The notes: generated from the letters alone by a model not told the origin. Positions 1-6,850 are shown, counted from the first letter of the stretch. The stretch: 35,531 nt of DNA from an uncultured Streptococcus sp. (GCA_900755085.1 CAAEFF010000007.1:1-35531); one strand, 5' to 3'. A program made the numbers and translations.

Positions 1-18
1 TCGTCCCACCTCCGCACA

Positions 19-72
19 GTTGAGTAGGGCTGTAAAAGCTGATGAAATCAGCGTAGTAGAGCCCACTCAACC
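19..72. repeat. Intergenic dyad element (nested hairpins)
   Basis: Outer arms at 19-31 and 60-71 pair over 12 bp with one bulged A at 26. Inside, GCTGAT (38-43) pairs with ATCAGC (47-52) around a GAA loop, giving a nested hairpin. The block sits in non-coding DNA and has the look of a streptococcal intergenic repeat. A 13-nt piece of it, ATGAAATCAGCGT (42-54), recurs exactly at 3938-3950. Dispersal across the genome is inferred and cannot be seen here. Confidence 0.6.
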
Positions 73-105
73 ACTGCGTCTTGCTCGACAATCCAAAGAT
101 AATTG

Positions 106-137
106 AGAGGCTGGGACTTTTGTCCCAGCCTCTTTAC
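106..137 (+). terminator. Intrinsic terminator, probably of an upstream gene outside the window
   Basis: The perfect stem GAGGCTGGGAC (107-117) pairs with GTCCCAGCCTC (122-132) around a TTTT loop and is followed by a short T run. The terminator after uppP at 20072-20098 is a diverged copy of the same hairpin. Confidence 0.75.
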
Positions 138-189
138 TTCTCAAAAACTACCTCTTGATGGGTAAAACGTGCCACTTACGGAAAAGCCC

Positions 190-217
190 TTGTTTTGTTT
201 TCAACAGCTGTTATAAT
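190..217 (+). promoter_or_regulatory. Promoter of the LytTR gene
   Basis: TTGTTT (190-195) and TATAAT (212-217) are 16 bp apart. A TGn extension (209-211) precedes the -10 box. The start codon lies about 30 nt downstream. Confidence 0.65.
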
Positions 218-248
218 GGTACTATCAAAACGTTGGGAAAGGAGTTTT

Positions 249-695
249 ATGAAAGTTAGAATCGAATTGGATCCATCAATGGACGAGCCTGAGATCTTGA
301 TTCGAGCCCCGCGCTTGACCCCGGAGTTGACCCAGCTGCAAGAGAGAATCCTAGAACAAAAAGTCGCTCCATTAGCCTTCTACAAGGATCGAAGTGAGTA
401 TTTTCTAGATGTAGCATCGATCCTCTTTTTTGAGACGGATGGGGAGAAGATTTTTGGACACACCAAGGATGAGGCCTATGAGGTCAAGCAGAAGCTCTAT
501 GAGTTGGAGGAGCTGCTTCCCATCGCATTTTGTCGGATTTCCAAATCCACCATTGTCAACGCAAAGCAGATCTACTCTTTGGAAAAGTCTTTTTCAGGGA
601 CCAGCACGGTCAATTTCTACCAGACCCATAAGCAGGTTCACGTATCTAGACGCTACTATCAACTCTTAAAAGAACGACTAAATGAAATGAGGTAA
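249..695 (+). CDS. LytTR-family DNA-binding regulator
   Basis: A 148-residue protein. Residues about 50-145 have the LytTR pattern, including FCRISKSTIVNAKQI and a basic end (VHVSRRYYQLLKERL). There is no receiver domain, so it is not a classical AgrA/ComE response regulator. The ATG at 249 was chosen because GAAAGGAG (237-244) sits just upstream; the longer reading from 195 overlaps the promoter. It ends 4 nt before a membrane-protein gene with a LiaF-like tail. By analogy with the streptococcal LytTR regulatory systems (BrsRM and HdrRM of S. mutans), the membrane partner may restrain this regulator. Its targets are unknown. Confidence 0.8.
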   Translation: MKVRIELDPSMDEPEILIRAPRLTPELTQLQERILEQKVAPLAFYKDRSEYFLDVASILFFETDGEKIFGHTKDEAYEVKQKLYELEELLPIAFCRISKSTIVNAKQIYSLEKSFSGTSTVNFYQTHKQVHVSRRYYQLLKERLNEMR

Positions 696-699
696 TATT

Positions 700-1395
700 A
701 TGAGAAAAAAATTAATCGGAGTATTCTTAATCCTATTAGCAGCCTTACTCCTCTTACAAGGCTATTTTGTAAAATGGGACATCAGCATCTGGACCTTAGC
801 TTGGGTCACCTTGCTTGCAGTCCTGTCCCTCTCTAGTTTCTTAAAACGCCATTTTGGTTGGGGCTTCATCTATGGACTTTTAGCCCTATTTTGTCTCAAT
901 GGGCAATACCATTTCCTTCCGGTGTCCAATTCAGTTGTCATCCTTTCTTCCATTCTTGCTGTGATTGGGCTCAACATTTTGTTCAAACCCTCTAAGAAAA
1001 CAAAAGCCCGCCTAGCTTCCTATTCTGCTGGATCCATGAATAAGTCGGATGGCAATGACATCGATGTCACTTTTTCAACAGTGACAAAATATCTCAATGA
1101 CCAACACTTTACCCGCGGAAGTGCGGATGTGAGTATGGGAGAAGCATCGGTTTATTTTGACAATTGCCGCATCGAAGGTCCTTCTGCTCAGTTTGTTGTC
1201 GATGTTTCCCTTGGGAGTCTGAGCCTCTATGTACCAAGCGATTGGCGTGTCCATGTAAATGTGGATAATTCCCTCTCAGCGATCCAGCACCAGGAAAATC
1301 CGAGTGCTCTGACAAGCAAGGATTTCTACATTACGGGAGATGTTTCCTTAGGAAATCTGGAAATTATCTATGTCGGAGCGAATTCGTTTTCTTAA
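700..1395 (+). CDS. Membrane protein with LiaF-like C-terminal domain
   Basis: A 231-residue protein. The first ~97 residues hold about four hydrophobic helices (roughly 5-22, 29-46, 52-67, 77-96). Residues about 115-228 form a repetitive beta-rich region with a twice-used 'DVSLGxLxxY/I' pattern, as in the LiaF/DUF2154 C-terminal domain. LiaF-type proteins inhibit cell-envelope stress signalling, but here the partner is a LytTR regulator and not LiaSR. The ATG follows the regulator's stop by 4 nt, so the two are probably co-transcribed and translationally linked. A membrane-bound antagonist role is inferred. No convincing terminator follows. Confidence 0.7.
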   Translation: MRKKLIGVFLILLAALLLLQGYFVKWDISIWTLAWVTLLAVLSLSSFLKRHFGWGFIYGLLALFCLNGQYHFLPVSNSVVILSSILAVIGLNILFKPSKKTKARLASYSAGSMNKSDGNDIDVTFSTVTKYLNDQHFTRGSADVSMGEASVYFDNCRIEGPSAQFVVDVSLGSLSLYVPSDWRVHVNVDNSLSAIQHQENPSALTSKDFYITGDVSLGNLEIIYVGANSFS

Positions 1396-1424
1396 GTCGG
1401 AAATGAAAAACTTTGGCCAAAAGC

Positions 1425-1453
1425 TTGCCAAGAGAGATTTTTTTTGGTAATAT
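1425..1453 (+). promoter_or_regulatory. Promoter of rpmB
   Basis: TTGCCA (1425-1430) and TAATAT (1448-1453) have an ideal 17-bp spacer. Transcription would start near 1460 and leave a leader of about 55 nt before rpmB. Confidence 0.7.
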
Positions 1454-1461
1454 AGTACGGT

Positions 1462-1504
1462 ATGTGGTGCTAGCACATCCGTTATATTAGATCTAATAGG
1501 AGGA
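1462..1504 (+). promoter_or_regulatory. rpmB leader with two palindromes next to the ribosome-binding site
   Basis: GTGCTAGCAC (1467-1476) is a perfect 10-bp palindrome; the region can alternatively fold as ATGTG/CACAT (1462-1466 with 1474-1478). TATTAGATCTAATA (1485-1498) is a perfect 14-bp palindrome whose last base begins the AGGAGGA ribosome site (1498-1504). The leader may control L28 translation, but this is inference; no known leader family was recognised. Confidence 0.45.
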
Positions 1505-1513
1505 AACACAGAA

Positions 1514-1702
1514 ATGGCTAAAGTATGTTATTTCACAGGTCGTAAGACTGTATCAGGTAACAACCGTTCACACGCTATGAACCAAACAAAACGTGCCGTA
1601 AAACCAAACCTTCAAAAAGTAACTGTCCTTATCGATGGTAAACCTAAAAAAGTTTGGGCTTCAGCTCGTGCATTGAAATCTGGTAAAGTAGAACGCGTTT
1701 AA
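1514..1702 (+). CDS. rpmB: 50S ribosomal protein L28
   Basis: A 62-residue basic protein with the typical L28 opening (MAKVCYFTGRKTVSGNNRSH) and ending (VWASARALKSGKVERV). It is a structural protein of the large ribosomal subunit. The form here has only one N-terminal cysteine (C5), with no second CxxC pair, so it looks like the zinc-free type. A strong AGGAGGA site lies 9 nt before the ATG. It is transcribed alone, from the 1425-1453 promoter to the 1712-1740 terminator, and its codon use is strongly biased, as expected for a ribosomal gene. Confidence 0.97.
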   Translation: MAKVCYFTGRKTVSGNNRSHAMNQTKRAVKPNLQKVTVLIDGKPKKVWASARALKSGKVERV

Positions 1703-1711
1703 TAAAGAAAT

Positions 1712-1740
1712 AAGAACCTCCTTGAGGTTCTTTTCTTTTT
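1712..1740 (+). terminator. Terminator of rpmB
   Basis: AAGAACCTC (1712-1720) pairs with GAGGTTCTT (1724-1732) around a CTT loop, followed by a T-rich run. Confidence 0.85.
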
Positions 1741-1785
1741 CTCTAGAGACAGCTGTCACAGCGGGAGAAGAATAGTCCCTACCCT

Positions 1786-1814
1786 TTTACAGTTGACCTC
1801 TTTTATGGTAAAAT
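1786..1814 (+). promoter_or_regulatory. Promoter of the Asp23-family/fakA operon
   Basis: TTTACA (1786-1791) and TAAAAT (1809-1814) are separated by 17 bp, with a TGn extension at 1806-1808. A TTGACC at 1793-1798 is also present but has no well-spaced -10 box. Confidence 0.65.
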
Positions 1815-1844
1815 AGAATATAAAATACTTTTGAGGTAGAAATT

Positions 1845-2210
1845 ATGACAGTAAAAATCAATACAAAGGACGGTCAAATTGAATTGACTGATGAGGTTAT
1901 CGCAACTGTTGTAGGCGGTGCCGCTACTGAGATCTTCGGTGTGGTTGGAATGGCCAGCAAAAATGCGATCAAAGATAATTTCCAAGCCCTCCTAGGGAAA
2001 GAAAACTTCTCTAAAGGTGTTGTTGTCAAAACAACGGAAGCAGGAACTATCGCAGTTGATGTTTACACTGTTTTGAGCTATGGAACAAAGATTAGCGAAG
2101 TCTCAAAAAATATTCAAGAACGTGTGAAATTTAGTTTGGAAAATCAACTTGGAATCACTACGGATACTGTGAATGTCTATATTCAAAATATCAAGATTGT
2201 GGGAGAATAA
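1845..2210 (+). CDS. Asp23/Gls24-family protein (YloU-like)
   Basis: A 121-residue protein matching the small Asp23/DUF322 family across its length, including the conserved early segment IATVVGGAATEIFGVVGMA. YloU-type members are cytosolic, lack signal peptides, and are encoded immediately before the fatty-acid kinase gene in many Firmicutes, as here (2-nt gap). Family members are linked to envelope stress and alkaline tolerance, but the function of this one is not established. Its partner fakA suggests a link to membrane lipid handling; that is inference from context. Confidence 0.88.
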   Translation: MTVKINTKDGQIELTDEVIATVVGGAATEIFGVVGMASKNAIKDNFQALLGKENFSKGVVVKTTEAGTIAVDVYTVLSYGTKISEVSKNIQERVKFSLENQLGITTDTVNVYIQNIKIVGE

Positions 2211-2212
2211 TC

Positions 2213-3877
2213 GTGGCTAATATTACTACAAGTTTATTTCAAGAAATGGTTCAAGCGGGGGCTACGCGCTTAAATAAACAAGCGGAATATGTAAACTCTT
2301 TGAACGTCTTTCCTGTACCAGATGGAGATACAGGGACTAATATGGGAATGACCATCGAAAATGGGGCCAAAGAAGTATCTGACCGTTCTGCATCAACTGT
2401 TGGAGAAGCAGCAGGAATCTTTGCTAAAGGTCTCTTGATGGGTGCGCGTGGGAACTCAGGAGTTATCACTTCTCAATTGTTCCGCGGATTTTCTCAAAGT
2501 GTCAAAGACAAAGAAGAATTGGATGGAGCAGCGCTTGCAGCAGCCTTCCAATCTGGGGTAGAAGTTGCTTATAAAGCCGTTATGAAGCCAGTTGAAGGGA
2601 CTATTTTGACGGTTTCTCGTGGAGCAGCCATTGGGGCCAAGAAAAAAGCAGAATCTACTAATGATGCAGTAGAAGTCATGCGTGCAGCTCTTGAAGGAGC
2701 TAAAACAGCTCTTGCGAAGACTCCAGATATGTTGCCAGTCTTGAAAGAAGTTGGCGTGGTAGACTCTGGTGGTCAAGGTTTGGTCTTCATCTATGAAGGA
2801 TTCTTGTCAGCTTTGACAGGTGAATTCATCGCTTCTGAAGAGTTCCAAGCAACACCTGCAACCATGTCAGAAATGATTAATGCAGAACACCACAAGTCAG
2901 TCGCTGGCCATGTGGCTACTGAAGACATCAAGTTTGGTTACTGTACAGAAATCATGGTCGCTTTGAAACAAGGTCCAACCTATGTCAAAGACTTCGATTA
3001 TGATGAATTCCGTAACTATTTGAACAACCTTGGGGATTCCCTATTGGTGGTGAATGACGATGAGATTGTCAAAGTTCACGTCCATACAGAAGATCCAGGT
3101 CTTGTCATGCAAGAAGGTCTTAAGTACGGAAGCTTGGTCAAGGTGAAAGTCGACAACATGCGTAACCAACACGAAGCGCAAGTTGAAAAAGAAGAACGTC
3201 AAGCCAAACCAGTTGAAGAAAAAGAATATGCCATCATCGCAGTAGTTGCTGGTGAGGGATTGGCTGATATCTTTAAAGCGCAAGGAGTTGATTACATCAT
3301 CTCTGGTGGTCAAACCATGAACCCATCAACAGAAGACTTTGTCAAAGCGGTTGAAGAGTTGAATGCGCGCAACATCATTATCTTGCCAAACAACAAAAAT
3401 ATCTTGATGGCGGCTCAATCTGCAGCAGAAGTGATTGATCAACCTGCAGCAGTTGTTGAGACCAAGACTATCCCTCAAGGATTGACTAGTCTTCTTGCCT
3501 TTGATGAAAGCAAATCGATCGAAGAAAACTACGAACGCATGAGCGCTTCATTGGGTGATGTTGCGTCTGGTAGTGTGACAACAGCGGTTCGCGATACCAC
3601 TATTGATGGGCTTGAAATCCATGAAAATGATAATCTTGGAATGGTCGATGGCAAAATCGTTGTTTCAAATCCAGATATGATGGAAACCTTGGAAGAAACA
3701 TTCGCTCATATGTTGGATGAAGACAGTGAAATTGTGACCATCTATGTCGGTGAAGACGGCAGTGAGGAGTTGGCAAATGAATTGGCCCAAGCCCTTGCTG
3801 AAAAATACGAAGATGTAGAAGTAGAAATCCACCAAGGTGGCCAACCTGTCTACCCATACTTGTTTAGTGTAGAATAA
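2213..3877 (+). CDS. fakA: Fatty acid kinase catalytic subunit FakA (DhaL/DegV-like domains)
   Basis: A 554-residue protein. FakA phosphorylates fatty acids held by FakB binding proteins, producing acyl-phosphate for phospholipid synthesis. Domains: an N-terminal DhaL/DAK2 kinase domain (about 1-200) with the Mg-ATP loop PVPDGDTGTN (D37, D39) and GARGNSGV (about 78-85); a middle domain with C244 and H289/H291, which fit the zinc-site residues of the FakA middle domain; and a C-terminal DegV-like domain (about 330-554). The start is GTG at 2213, preceded by GGGAG inside the end of the Asp23-family gene, so the two are tightly coupled. No fakB gene is in this window. Confidence 0.93.
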   Translation: MANITTSLFQEMVQAGATRLNKQAEYVNSLNVFPVPDGDTGTNMGMTIENGAKEVSDRSASTVGEAAGIFAKGLLMGARGNSGVITSQLFRGFSQSVKDKEELDGAALAAAFQSGVEVAYKAVMKPVEGTILTVSRGAAIGAKKKAESTNDAVEVMRAALEGAKTALAKTPDMLPVLKEVGVVDSGGQGLVFIYEGFLSALTGEFIASEEFQATPATMSEMINAEHHKSVAGHVATEDIKFGYCTEIMVALKQGPTYVKDFDYDEFRNYLNNLGDSLLVVNDDEIVKVHVHTEDPGLVMQEGLKYGSLVKVKVDNMRNQHEAQVEKEERQAKPVEEKEYAIIAVVAGEGLADIFKAQGVDYIISGGQTMNPSTEDFVKAVEELNARNIIILPNNKNILMAAQSAAEVIDQPAAVVETKTIPQGLTSLLAFDESKSIEENYERMSASLGDVASGSVTTAVRDTTIDGLEIHENDNLGMVDGKIVVSNPDMMETLEETFAHMLDEDSEIVTIYVGEDGSEELANELAQALAEKYEDVEVEIHQGGQPVYPYLFSVE

Positions 3878-3885
3878 TTGAACAG

Positions 3886-3910
3886 AAGGTTCCTTTCGGA
3901 ACCTTTTTTT
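3886..3910 (+). terminator. Terminator of fakA
   Basis: AAGGTTCC (3886-3893) pairs with GGAACCTT (3898-3905) around TTTC and is followed by a T run. Confidence 0.85.
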
Positions 3911-3932
3911 GTATATAGAAAAACGAGGAGAT

Positions 3933-3962
3933 TCCCTATGAAATCAGCGTGATTCAGAGGGA
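3933..3962. repeat. Intergenic hairpin sharing a core with the element at 19-72
   Basis: TCCCT (3933-3937) pairs with AGGGA (3958-3962), and the inner TGAAATCA pairs with TGATTCA with one bulge. The 13-nt ATGAAATCAGCGT at 3938-3950 is identical to 42-54. It lies in the 284-nt gap 3878-4161, which otherwise holds the fakA terminator, the next promoter, and CTCCACTG (3981-3988) mirrored by CAGTGGAG (4090-4097). No gene was seen there. Confidence 0.4.
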
Positions 3963-4101
3963 TTGAGACTGAAGTGAACCCTCCACTGAGGCTTTATTCG
4001 TGAGAAAAAGGGGTTTCTGCAAAAAGTCTCAAATTCATCAGTTTTTTATTCAAATTGAAGAGCTTGAAAAGAGGGGGAAATGGTTTGAGCAGTGGAGTTT
4101 T

Positions 4102-4130
4102 TAGACAAGAAAGACGCGATATGTTATACT
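4102..4130 (+). promoter_or_regulatory. Promoter of the lipoprotein gene
   Basis: TAGACA (4102-4107) and TATACT (4125-4130) are 17 bp apart, with a TGn extension (4122-4124). Confidence 0.7.
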
Positions 4131-4161
4131 GGTATCAGTATGTGAAAGGAGAGTTATAAAA

Positions 4162-4716
4162 ATGAAGAAATTTTTTGTAACCCTTGGGCTAGCCATTTTG
4201 GTATTGACTGGTTGTTCGCAATCCCAAACAAAGAAAACTACAACCGCTAGCTCATCTAGCAGTTCCTCTGTTAAAAAAGAAGTAAAAAATGAAGAAAAAA
4301 CCACAACCTTAGTAGGAGATATCAATGGAACAAAACACCGGGATATCATCAAGTCTAAGGGAGATAAGGTTGAAAACCTTCGCATCGAAGTGACGGCCAA
4401 TCTGCCCCAACAACTTGGGACCATCGCAGCAGAAAAGTCACCTGAAGAGCTCACAGCAGCCATTCAAGCTTTGCTGGAGCAAAATGAAGACTATAAGAAG
4501 CTAAAAACCGTTCCTGGTTTTAGCTTGGAATACACAGTCACACCAGAAAAGAAATTGCTCTCAACCAGTGTGATTGACATCAACCAAATTGACGCCAAGT
4601 CTCTAGAAGAAATTTCTTACTTCAAAGATGCTGGTCTCAATGATTTGAAAAACATGAAGGCAGATGCCTTGGTCAAGGCCTTGAAATTGCATGGCATGAA
4701 AGAAGAAGGCCAGTAA
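4162..4716 (+). CDS. Lipoprotein, possibly DUF1307/YehR-like
   Basis: A 184-residue protein. It begins with a lipoprotein signal peptide and lipobox LTGC (lipidated Cys18). A Ser/Thr/Lys linker follows (about 19-50, including a run of serines) and then a soluble domain (about 55-180). That domain, with 'GDKVENLRIEV', a middle helical part and a 'GFSLEYTVTPEKKLLSTSVID' strand pair, resembles the DUF1307 lipoprotein family of unknown function; the match is from memory and moderate. It would be anchored to the outer face of the membrane. It is monocistronic, with its own promoter and terminator. Confidence 0.75.
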   Translation: MKKFFVTLGLAILVLTGCSQSQTKKTTTASSSSSSSVKKEVKNEEKTTTLVGDINGTKHRDIIKSKGDKVENLRIEVTANLPQQLGTIAAEKSPEELTAAIQALLEQNEDYKKLKTVPGFSLEYTVTPEKKLLSTSVIDINQIDAKSLEEISYFKDAGLNDLKNMKADALVKALKLHGMKEEGQ

Positions 4717-4730
4717 GAAGAATAGAAAAA

Positions 4731-4757
4731 GTCGAGTGAAGTCACTTGGCTTTTTTT
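4731..4757 (+). terminator. Terminator of the lipoprotein gene
   Basis: A 9-bp stem including two G-U pairs (4731-4739 with 4742-4750) is followed by seven T. Confidence 0.75.
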
Positions 4758-4763
4758 AGTGAC

Positions 4764-4789
4764 TTTTGTCATGTGAGCGAGTGACAAAA
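4764..4789. promoter_or_regulatory. Inverted repeat, probable regulator binding site
   Basis: TTTTGTCA (4764-4771) and TGACAAAA (4782-4789) are perfect 8-bp mirror arms with a 10-bp spacer. The dyad is centred about 53 bp upstream of the likely transcription start of the exporter/two-component operon. That promoter has a good -10 but no good -35, as expected for an activator-dependent promoter. The operon's own response regulator is the obvious candidate binder; this is inference. Confidence 0.55.
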
Positions 4790-4817
4790 TTATCTAGTGG
4801 CTGTTATTTTCTTTCGC

Positions 4818-4823
4818 TATAAT
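4818..4823 (+). promoter_or_regulatory. -10 box of the exporter/two-component operon
   Basis: A consensus TATAAT. The expected -35 position (4795-4800) reads TAGTGG, which is poor, so the promoter probably needs help from a bound regulator. Confidence 0.6.
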
Positions 4824-4851
4824 ATAGTCAGAAAGTAAGAGGTAAGGAAAA

Positions 4852-5043
4852 ATGAAACAATGGTTTTATAAAGTGTTTACGTTAACAGTGGTGGGGATGG
4901 TCGTCTATTTGATCTTTTCAAAGGATGATAGTCTCTATTACCATTTTCCTTGGGAATTATTTGCTGGGATTGGCATCATGAGCTGGGTGGTTCAAGAAGG
5001 ATTGAAAATGATCAAGGCTGTTAAAAAGGAGATGGAGCAATGA
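4852..5043 (+). CDS. Small two-helix membrane protein A
   Basis: A 63-residue protein of unknown function. Two hydrophobic segments (about 7-23 and 34-51) flank a short loop containing HFPWELF; the C-terminal tail is charged (KMIKAVKKEMEQ). It is the first gene of a six-gene unit and overlaps the next gene by 4 nt (ATGA). The next protein has the same size, topology and a matching HFPSWFF loop, so the two look like diverged duplicates. It could be an accessory part of the exporter or sensor; no family was recognised. Confidence 0.7.
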   Translation: MKQWFYKVFTLTVVGMVVYLIFSKDDSLYYHFPWELFAGIGIMSWVVQEGLKMIKAVKKEMEQ

Positions 5044-5237
5044 AAAAGAAGTTTGAAATTGGATTGGTAGCTGTTTTGTGTTTGCTCCTTTGGGCAACTG
5101 AGATGATGACGGGCTGGTTTTCTGCCCATTTTCCTAGCTGGTTTTTCCAAACGGTTTGGGGAGTGACCTTGGTCGTCTATGTCCTCATTCCAGCTGGCCA
5201 GATTTGGTTGAAAGGAGAGTCTCATGAGTGTCATTAG
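5040..5237 (+). CDS. Small two-helix membrane protein B
   Basis: A 65-residue protein of unknown function with two hydrophobic segments (about 7-24 and 35-55) separated by a loop with HFPSWFF. Its start overlaps the stop of protein A by 4 nt, and its last 14 nt overlap the ATPase gene start at 5224, so its translation is coupled on both sides. Similarity to protein A suggests a tandem duplication or a hetero-oligomeric pair. Function is not known. Confidence 0.7.
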   Translation: MKKKFEIGLVAVLCLLLWATEMMTGWFSAHFPSWFFQTVWGVTLVVYVLIPAGQIWLKGESHECH

Positions 5238-6141
5238 AGTAGAGAACTTGAACAAAAGTATCAAAGGAAAGGTGATCCTAGAAGATCTTTCTTTCACAGT
5301 TGAACGGGGGGATTGCCTGGCCTTGATTGGGCCAAACGGAGCTGGGAAAACAACCTTGATGAACTGTCTTCTGGGAGATATGAAGGTGACTTCTGGAATC
5401 GTTGAAGTAGAGGGAAAAGCTCCTGGTCATCCTCAGTTAAAGGCTAGTGTCTCTTATCTCCCTCAAGAGAATGCCATCGTGCAAAAGCTAACCGTGCAGG
5501 AACTGATCAGTTTCTTTCGCTCCATTTATCCCAACCCTTTAACGGTCAATGCCATCGATGATTTATTGCGTTTTACTCCAGAACAAAAGAAGCAATTAGC
5601 CAGTAAGCTGTCTGGTGGGCAAAAGCGTCTTTTATCCTTTGTGTTGACCTTGATTGGTCGTCCCAGTCTCCTATTTTTGGATGAGCCAACGGCTGCCATG
5701 GATACGTCCACTCGCCAACGCTTTTGGGAGATCGTCGGGCATTTAAAGGACCAAGGTGTGACTATAGTCTATTCTTCCCATTACATCGAGGAAGTAGAAC
5801 ATACAGCTGATCGGATTTTGGTCTTGCACCAGGGCCATTTGCTTCGGGATACGACACCTCTCGCTATGAGAAGCGAAGAGGTAGAAAAACATTTTACCCT
5901 GCCCCTACGCTACCAAGCTCTAGTGGCCGAGATGGAAGGGATTGGTCAAGTGACGGTCAAACCCGATGCTCTTCAGGTCGTTACAGGCAATGCCAATCGT
6001 TTGTGGAGGCGATTGCAGGAAGAAGGATGTTCAATCCAAGAGATCGAAGTGACCAATCGAAGTTTATTGGATTCTATTTTTGAAAATACAAAGGAAGTAG
6101 GTAGAGAAGATGAAACGCATGAAAGCTCTCGGCGTGGTTGA
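5224..6141 (+). CDS. ABC transporter ATP-binding protein (exporter type)
   Basis: A 305-residue protein. The ATPase domain (about 1-215) has Walker A GPNGAGKTT (36-44), signature LSGGQ (129-133), Walker B LLFLDEP with catalytic E154, and the switch histidine H186. About 90 further residues follow the ATPase core, as in many drug/lantibiotic-type exporter ATPases (CcmA-like). It pairs with the permease gene at 6110, whose start lies 32 nt inside this gene. The adjacent sensor kinase and regulator suggest export of, or resistance to, an envelope-active compound, like the Bacillus LnrJK-LnrLMN arrangement. Substrate unknown. Confidence 0.9.
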   Translation: MSVIRVENLNKSIKGKVILEDLSFTVERGDCLALIGPNGAGKTTLMNCLLGDMKVTSGIVEVEGKAPGHPQLKASVSYLPQENAIVQKLTVQELISFFRSIYPNPLTVNAIDDLLRFTPEQKKQLASKLSGGQKRLLSFVLTLIGRPSLLFLDEPTAAMDTSTRQRFWEIVGHLKDQGVTIVYSSHYIEEVEHTADRILVLHQGHLLRDTTPLAMRSEEVEKHFTLPLRYQALVAEMEGIGQVTVKPDALQVVTGNANRLWRRLQEEGCSIQEIEVTNRSLLDSIFENTKEVGREDETHESSRRG

Positions 6142-6850
6142 GTGGCATTTAACTAAACGCCAAGCCATTTATTACTTGTTATCAATTGGGATGCCAACGG
6201 CCTTTTATCTCTTCTTTTCAGGGATGTACCAGGACACACCAGGGGCACCCGCTCACTTTATGAGGGATTATCTCCTTTCTATGACGGCATTTTCTATGAT
6301 GTCTACGGCTATCTTTTCTTTTCCAACAGTTCTTGAAACCGATCGACTCAACAATTGGCAAAAAGTCTTGCGCCATACCCCGGTATCTATGGTAGAATAT
6401 TATCTAATAAAAGTTGTGGGTCTCTTTGTCGATTTTCTCCTATCGATTGGAGTTGTCTTTACCGTGGGCCATGTGGTGCGCCATGTGAATATGTCCCTAC
6501 AAGATTGGGTCTTGTCGGCCTTTATTCTCATCCTAGGAAGCCTAGCTTTTGTGGCTCTCGGTCTGGTTTTGACCTTGCTTCCTTCTAGTCAATTGATGTC
6601 TGTTGTGGGTAATCTCCTTTACATGGGGTTGGCTGTCATGGGTGGCCTTTGGATGCCCATTAGTCTCTTTCCAGAATGGATGCAAGCCATCGGCAAATGC
6701 CTACCAACCTATCAATTGATGGAGCTGATCAAGACCTTTTTAAACAAGGGACAGATCAATGTTCTCGCTAGTGTCTATTTAACCTTGTTTACCCTGGTCT
6801 TGTTTACCCTTGTCATTGTTTATCGTCGTCATTCTGAGGTTCGTTCATGA
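6110..6850 (+). CDS. ABC-2 type transporter permease
   Basis: A 246-residue integral membrane protein with about six hydrophobic segments, in the ABC-2 family pattern (N-terminal helix, a long middle with MTAFSMMSTAIFSFPTVLETDR, and the 'GLWMPISLFPEWMQAIGKCLPTYQLMEL' region near residues 183-210). It forms the channel for the ATPase encoded just upstream. The ATG at 6110 overlaps the ATPase gene by 32 nt; ATG 6119 is an alternative start. Its stop overlaps the kinase start by 4 nt. Confidence 0.88.
   Translation: MKRMKALGVVEWHLTKRQAIYYLLSIGMPTAFYLFFSGMYQDTPGAPAHFMRDYLLSMTAFSMMSTAIFSFPTVLETDRLNNWQKVLRHTPVSMVEYYLIKVVGLFVDFLLSIGVVFTVGHVVRHVNMSLQDWVLSAFILILGSLAFVALGLVLTLLPSSQLMSVVGNLLYMGLAVMGGLWMPISLFPEWMQAIGKCLPTYQLMELIKTFLNKGQINVLASVYLTLFTLVLFTLVIVYRRHSEVRS

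Noticed and set aside
195..248. Longer N-terminus for the LytTR regulator
   Set aside because: It would begin within the -10 region at 212-217 and lacks a ribosome site; ATG 249 has GAAAGGAG at correct spacing.
1413..1445. Possible terminator after the LiaF-like gene (TTGGC/GCCAA then a T tract)
   Set aside because: The stem is only 5 bp, the loop is large, and about 6 nt separate it from the T tract, which instead falls in the spacer of the rpmB promoter.
2456..2776. Open frame of 106 codons on the minus strand
   Set aside because: It lies wholly inside fakA, has no family resemblance and no ribosome site; a shadow of the real gene. The same holds for other antisense frames inside fakA, ilvN, ilvC and amiD.
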